A model generated the notes under the pieces. It was not told the DNA's origin. It saw only the letters and a program-made list of their open reading frames with translations, and did no database searches. Positions 61,023-64,000 of a stretch of 64,000 nucleotides of DNA are shown here, in pieces. Source of the stretch: Dinoroseobacter sp049800775. Its GTDB lineage: Bacteria > Pseudomonadota > Alphaproteobacteria > Rhodobacterales > Rhodobacteraceae. Position 1 is the stretch's first letter; every line of letters starts with the position of its first letter. Both the position numbers and the translations under genes were made by a program. The stretch is from positions 62,001 through 126,000 of the forward strand of contig NZ_JBNAFR010000009.1 in NCBI RefSeq assembly GCF_049800775.1, written 5' to 3'.

Positions 61023-61534
61023 ACACCCTCACGACCGAGCGCCTGACCCTGCGCCCGCCCTGCCCGGCGGATGTGCCTGCCCTGACGGAGTTCTACCGCT
61101 CCGAGCGGTCGCAATATGCCGGCGGGCATGTGTCCCATGCCAAGGCCTGGAGCAACGCCGTGGCCATGCTCGGCCATTGGGAGGTGCGCGGCTACGGGCT
61201 CTGGGCCGTGACCGAAACCGGCGACGACACGGCGCTGGGACTTGTCGGCCCCTACTATCCCGATGGCCGCCCGGAGACAGAGCTCGGCTGGGTGCTGTTC
61301 GCAGCGGCCGAAGGCCGCGGCATCGCACAAGAGGCCGCCCTGGCGGCCCGCGCAGATGCCCGTTCCCGTCTCGGCTGGTCCGAGATCGTCAGCTATATCG
61401 ATGCGCGCAACACCCGCTCGATCGCCCTGGCAGAGCGCCTTGGCGCGCGCCTTGACGAAACCGCGCCGCAGCCCAAGCCGGACGATCCCTGCCTGATCTT
61501 CCGCCACCCCTCCGACGCGGAGGGGACCGCATGA
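61019..61534 (+). CDS. GNAT acetyltransferase 2 of the ffh array
   Basis: A 171-residue paralogue: LTTERLTLRPPCPADVPALTEFY, GHWEVRGYGLWAVTETGDDTALG, motif A AEGRGIAQEA, and NTRSIALAERLGA. Coupled to copies 1 and 3 by ATGA overlaps. It shares the RGYG...TALG core with copy 1, so recent duplication is likely. Confidence 0.9.
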   Translation: MNTLTTERLTLRPPCPADVPALTEFYRSERSQYAGGHVSHAKAWSNAVAMLGHWEVRGYGLWAVTETGDDTALGLVGPYYPDGRPETELGWVLFAAAEGRGIAQEAALAARADARSRLGWSEIVSYIDARNTRSIALAERLGARLDETAPQPKPDDPCLIFRHPSDAEGTA

Positions 61535-62058
61535 CCCTGTTGACCACGGATCGGCTGATCCTGCGCCCCCCCGCGGCACAGGATTTTGACGGCTACCGCA
61601 GCTTCTACATGTCCGACCGCGCGCGGTTCGCCCATGGCCCCCTGACCGAGACCGAGGCTTGGTACGCCTTCTGCGTGGAAATGGCCCACTGGCCCATGCG
61701 TGGCTTTGGCATGTTCACCGTTCTGGCCCAGACCGATCCCGAGACCCCGATCGGCCTCGTCGGACCCTGGTATCCTGCCGACTGGCCCGAACCCGAGATC
61801 GGCTGGCTGCTCTGGGAGGGGCACGAGGGCCAGGGCCACGCCGATGAGGCCGCCCGCGCCTGCCTGATCCACGCCTTCGGACATCTCGGCTGGGACAGCG
61901 CCGTCAGCTATATCCACCCCGAGAACACCCCCTCCGTCACACTGGCGGAGCGGCTCGGTGCGCAGATCGACCCCACGGCCCGCGCCGCCAAACCCGACCT
62001 GACCGTCTGGCGTCATGACCGGGTCTATTGGGTCGGCGACAAGAAGGGGACTGCCTGA
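61531..62058 (+). CDS. GNAT acetyltransferase 3 of the ffh array
   Basis: A 175-residue paralogue: LTTDRLILRPPAAQDFDGYRSFYMSDRARF, AHWPMRGFGMFTVLAQTDPETPIG, motif A HEGQGHADEA and NTPSVTLAERLGA. More divergent from copies 1-2, but with the same core order. Stop and next start overlap (TGATG). Confidence 0.9.
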   Translation: MTLLTTDRLILRPPAAQDFDGYRSFYMSDRARFAHGPLTETEAWYAFCVEMAHWPMRGFGMFTVLAQTDPETPIGLVGPWYPADWPEPEIGWLLWEGHEGQGHADEAARACLIHAFGHLGWDSAVSYIHPENTPSVTLAERLGAQIDPTARAAKPDLTVWRHDRVYWVGDKKGTA

Positions 62059-62660
62059 TGGGCCATCGCGACATCCCCGTTCTGGAAACCCAGCGTCTCT
62101 CCCTGCGTGGCCCGGACCCGCAGGATTATCCGAATTTCAAGGCGACCTTCGCCTCCTACCGCTCGCGCTTCATGGGCGGGCCGCTGAACCCCTACGAGAC
62201 CTGGATGCTCTACGCCGCCGAGATCGGCCATTGGGAAATCCGCGGCTTCGGCATGTGGATGATCCACGACAAGATCACCGACGAGACCTATGGCATGGCC
62301 GGCGGCTGGCAGCCCGCCAAATGGCCCGAGCGCGAGATCGCCTGGATCATCTGGCCCGAGAAATCCGGCAAGGGCTTCGCGCTGGAGGCCACCCATGCCT
62401 GCCGCACCCATTTCTATGCCCAGGGCTGGGAGGGCGCGGTCAGCTATCTCGACCCGATGGATCTCGACAGCATCCGGCTGGCCGAGCGCCTCGGCGCGGT
62501 CAAGGACAAGGACGCGGCAACGGTGGCGGGCGATGACGTGGTCTATCGCCATCCCGACCCGGCGGCCCTGCGCGACAGCCAGCTCGCCCATGGCATCGAA
62601 ATGGAGATCGGCCACTACGCCGACCCGCTCTTCAAACCGAAAGGATACGCGCTTGACTGA
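62058..62660 (+). CDS. GNAT acetyltransferase 4 of the ffh array
   Basis: A 200-residue paralogue with an extended C-terminus: LETQRLSLRGPDPQDYPNFKATF, GHWEIRGFGMWMIHDKITDETYG, motif A KSGKGFALEA and DSIRLAERLGAVKD; the tail HGIEMEIGHYADPLFKPKGY is not found in copies 1-3. The last codons overlap the start of the chorismate mutase gene. Confidence 0.9.
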   Translation: MGHRDIPVLETQRLSLRGPDPQDYPNFKATFASYRSRFMGGPLNPYETWMLYAAEIGHWEIRGFGMWMIHDKITDETYGMAGGWQPAKWPEREIAWIIWPEKSGKGFALEATHACRTHFYAQGWEGAVSYLDPMDLDSIRLAERLGAVKDKDAATVAGDDVVYRHPDPAALRDSQLAHGIEMEIGHYADPLFKPKGYALD

Positions 62661-62949
62661 CGCCGTGACCCGCGCCGCAGCCGTGCTCGCCGAGCACCGC
62701 GACAGCATCGACCGCCTCGATGCGATCCTCGTCTTCACCCTGGCCGAGCGCTTTGCCCACACCCAGGCCGTGGGCAAGCTGAAGGCCGAGCATGACCTGC
62801 CGCCCTCGGATCCCGCGCGCGAGGAAACGCAGATCAAACGCCTGTCGGAGCTGGCCCACATGGCCGATCTCGACCCCGACTTCGCCAAGAAATTCCTGAA
62901 TTTCATCATTCAGGAAGTCATCCAACACCACAAACAACACCAATCCTGA
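62653..62949 (+). CDS. Chorismate mutase (AroQ class)
   Basis: Claisen rearrangement of chorismate to prephenate for Phe and Tyr synthesis, 98 residues. All-helical AroQ pattern: HRDSIDRLDAILVFTLAERFAHTQAVGKLKAEHDLPPSDP, with the catalytic Arg and Lys, and later RLSELAHMADLDPDFAKKFLNFIIQEV. The start is TTG at 62653 (LTDAVTRAA), overlapping the GNAT gene by eight bases; the GTG at 62665 is an alternative. Confidence 0.92.
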   Translation: MTDAVTRAAAVLAEHRDSIDRLDAILVFTLAERFAHTQAVGKLKAEHDLPPSDPAREETQIKRLSELAHMADLDPDFAKKFLNFIIQEVIQHHKQHQS

Positions 62950-62989
62950 ACCCCGGTTCAGACAGAAGAAACTCTAGGAGAACAACACC

Positions 62990-63367
62990 ATGGCAATGAA
63001 AATCCGGCTCGCCCGCGGCGGCTCCAAAAAGCGCCCCTTCTATCGCATCGTGGCCACCGACAGCCGCATGCCGCGCGATGGCCGCTTCATCGAAAAGCTC
63101 GGCACCTACAACCCGCTCCTGCCCAAGGACAGCGAAGAGCGCGTGAAGATGGACATGGAGCGCGTGCAGTACTGGCTGGGTGAAGGCGCCAAGCCGACCG
63201 ACCGCGTGGCTCGTATGCTCGAAGCCGCCGGCACCCTGCCCAAGGCCGAGCGTTCGAACCCCAAGAAAGCCGTCCCGGGCAAGAAAGCCCAAGAGCGCGC
63301 CGAAGAGAAAGCCGCCAAGGCCGCCGAAGCCGCAGAGGCACCGGCAGAAGAAGCCGCGGCCGAATAA
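62990..63367 (+). CDS. rpsP: 30S ribosomal protein S16
   Basis: Assembly protein of the 30S body, 125 residues. KIRLARGGSKKRPFYRIVATDSRMPRDGRFIEKLGTYNPLLP is the conserved core; the C-terminal tail is an Ala/Lys/Glu low-complexity extension found in Alphaproteobacteria. AGGAG site upstream. Downstream there is a bluB gene instead of the usual rimM. Confidence 0.97.
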   Translation: MAMKIRLARGGSKKRPFYRIVATDSRMPRDGRFIEKLGTYNPLLPKDSEERVKMDMERVQYWLGEGAKPTDRVARMLEAAGTLPKAERSNPKKAVPGKKAQERAEEKAAKAAEAAEAPAEEAAAE

Positions 63368-63384
63368 TCGGCGCGGCCCCGCCC

Positions 63385-64000
63385 GTGACCGCGCGCAGCT
63401 TCAGCCCGGATTTCCGGGCGGAACTGACCGAGTTGATGCGCTGGCGGCGCGATGTGCGCCGCTTTCGCACCGATCCGGTGCCCGAGGATTTGCTGGCCCG
63501 GTGTCTCGATGCGCTGCGGCTGGCCCCCTCGGTGGGCCTGTCCGAGCCGTGGCGCGTGCTGCGGGTCGACAGTGCCGAGGCGCGCGCAGCGGCCGCCGCG
63601 AATTTCGCCGAGGCGAATGCGACGGCCCTTGCGGGTCAGGACGGGGACCGGGCGGCGCGCTACGCGACGCTCAAACTCTCGGGGATGGATGCTGCCCCGG
63701 TGCAGCTTGCCATCTATTGCGACACGGATCCGCCCAAGGGGGCGGGTCTCGGCGCGGCCAGCATGCCGCAAATGCGCCAGTACTCCGTGGTGGCGGGGGT
63801 CACCATGATGTGGCTCACCGCCCGGGCCGAGGGTCTGGGACTGGGCTGGATCTCGATCCTCGATCCGGACCGGCTGGCGCGGGACCTCGACGTCCCAACG
63901 ACATGGGATCTGATCGGCTATTTCTGCCTCGGCTGGCCCGAGCAGGAGGCCGACAGCCCGGAATTGGAACGCGCGGGGTGGGAAACACGCGCCGACACTT
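63385..64000 (+). CDS. bluB: 5,6-dimethylbenzimidazole synthase (3' part outside window)
   Basis: Oxygen-dependent FMNH2-cleaving enzyme that makes the lower ligand of vitamin B12. The visible 205 codons include WRRDVRRFRTDPVPEDLL (FMN-binding Arg cluster), LRLAPSVGLSEPWRVLRV, YCDTDPPKGAGLGAASMPQMRQYSVVAGV and RAEGLGLGWISILDP. GTG at 63385 is the probable start; 17 bp after rpsP. The chain runs past the right edge without a stop. Confidence 0.93.
   Translation, partial: MTARSFSPDFRAELTELMRWRRDVRRFRTDPVPEDLLARCLDALRLAPSVGLSEPWRVLRVDSAEARAAAAANFAEANATALAGQDGDRAARYATLKLSGMDAAPVQLAIYCDTDPPKGAGLGAASMPQMRQYSVVAGVTMMWLTARAEGLGLGWISILDPDRLARDLDVPTTWDLIGYFCLGWPEQEADSPELERAGWETRADT

Overview
The window is high-GC chromosomal DNA of a marine alphaproteobacterium, almost certainly of the Roseobacter lineage (Rhodobacterales). 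Several features point there: an RpoHII-type sigma-32 gene, an F0-only ATP synthase operon in the order atpI-B-E-X-F, a FYDLN-type acidic protein (TIGR02300), TRAP transporters, an Opp-type importer next to a GH38 mannosidase, and short dispersed intergenic repeats. I see no transposase, prophage, CRISPR array or rRNA. The gene content is mostly core and well-established accessory metabolism.

Layout. 0-5 kb: partial rpoHII, divergent cobU plus a histidine phosphatase (probably cobalamin side-chain assembly), an oxidoreductase, a GST, GntR plus a YgjP-type metallopeptidase, and the FYDLN protein followed by tRNA-Ala(GGC). 5-16 kb: DUF1643 plus a fluoroacetate-dehalogenase-like hydrolase, a TspO-like membrane protein, then rpsO and pnp, which are separated here by three genes on the other strand (GNAT, XRE-cupin, secreted phosphatase/nuclease), then a large MscS channel and a Gly/Pro-rich protein. 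16-23 kb: a malonate operon (divergent GntR regulator, TRAP matPQM, malonyl-CoA decarboxylase, malonyl-CoA synthetase) with a visible operator and promoter. 23-24.3 kb: rpe and an assembly gap whose two flanks are copies of each other.

24.3-37 kb: a putative mannoside utilisation cluster (GH38 alpha-mannosidase, fused dual ATPase, two permeases, a PhyH dioxygenase, a solute-binding protein, an MBL-fold protein with an altered metal motif), then a YdcZ exporter and a second PhyH gene divergent from an AraC regulator. 37-45 kb: deoC plus a double-length aldehyde dehydrogenase (deoxyribose to acetate), small membrane proteins, and an M20 deacylase coupled to an aldehyde dehydrogenase. 45-49.5 kb: an nth-ridA-pfkB operon, an Ada-like methyltransferase, an OmpA-family lipoprotein and a FadR-type regulator. 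49.6-52.2 kb: the F0 operon.

52.5-58.5 kb: GFA protein, a small exported protein with a PepSY reductase-like protein, ArsR/ClbS, DMT, and LysR divergent from azoR. 59-64 kb: ffh, four tandem coupled GNAT acetyltransferases, chorismate mutase, rpsP and the start of bluB.

The most interesting items are a two-hairpin intergenic element of about 105-110 nt in three copies whose stems vary in sequence but stay self-complementary, the four-GNAT array inside the ffh-rpsP gene string, the mannosidase/PhyH/ABC cluster, and paired hairpins in the pnp leader.
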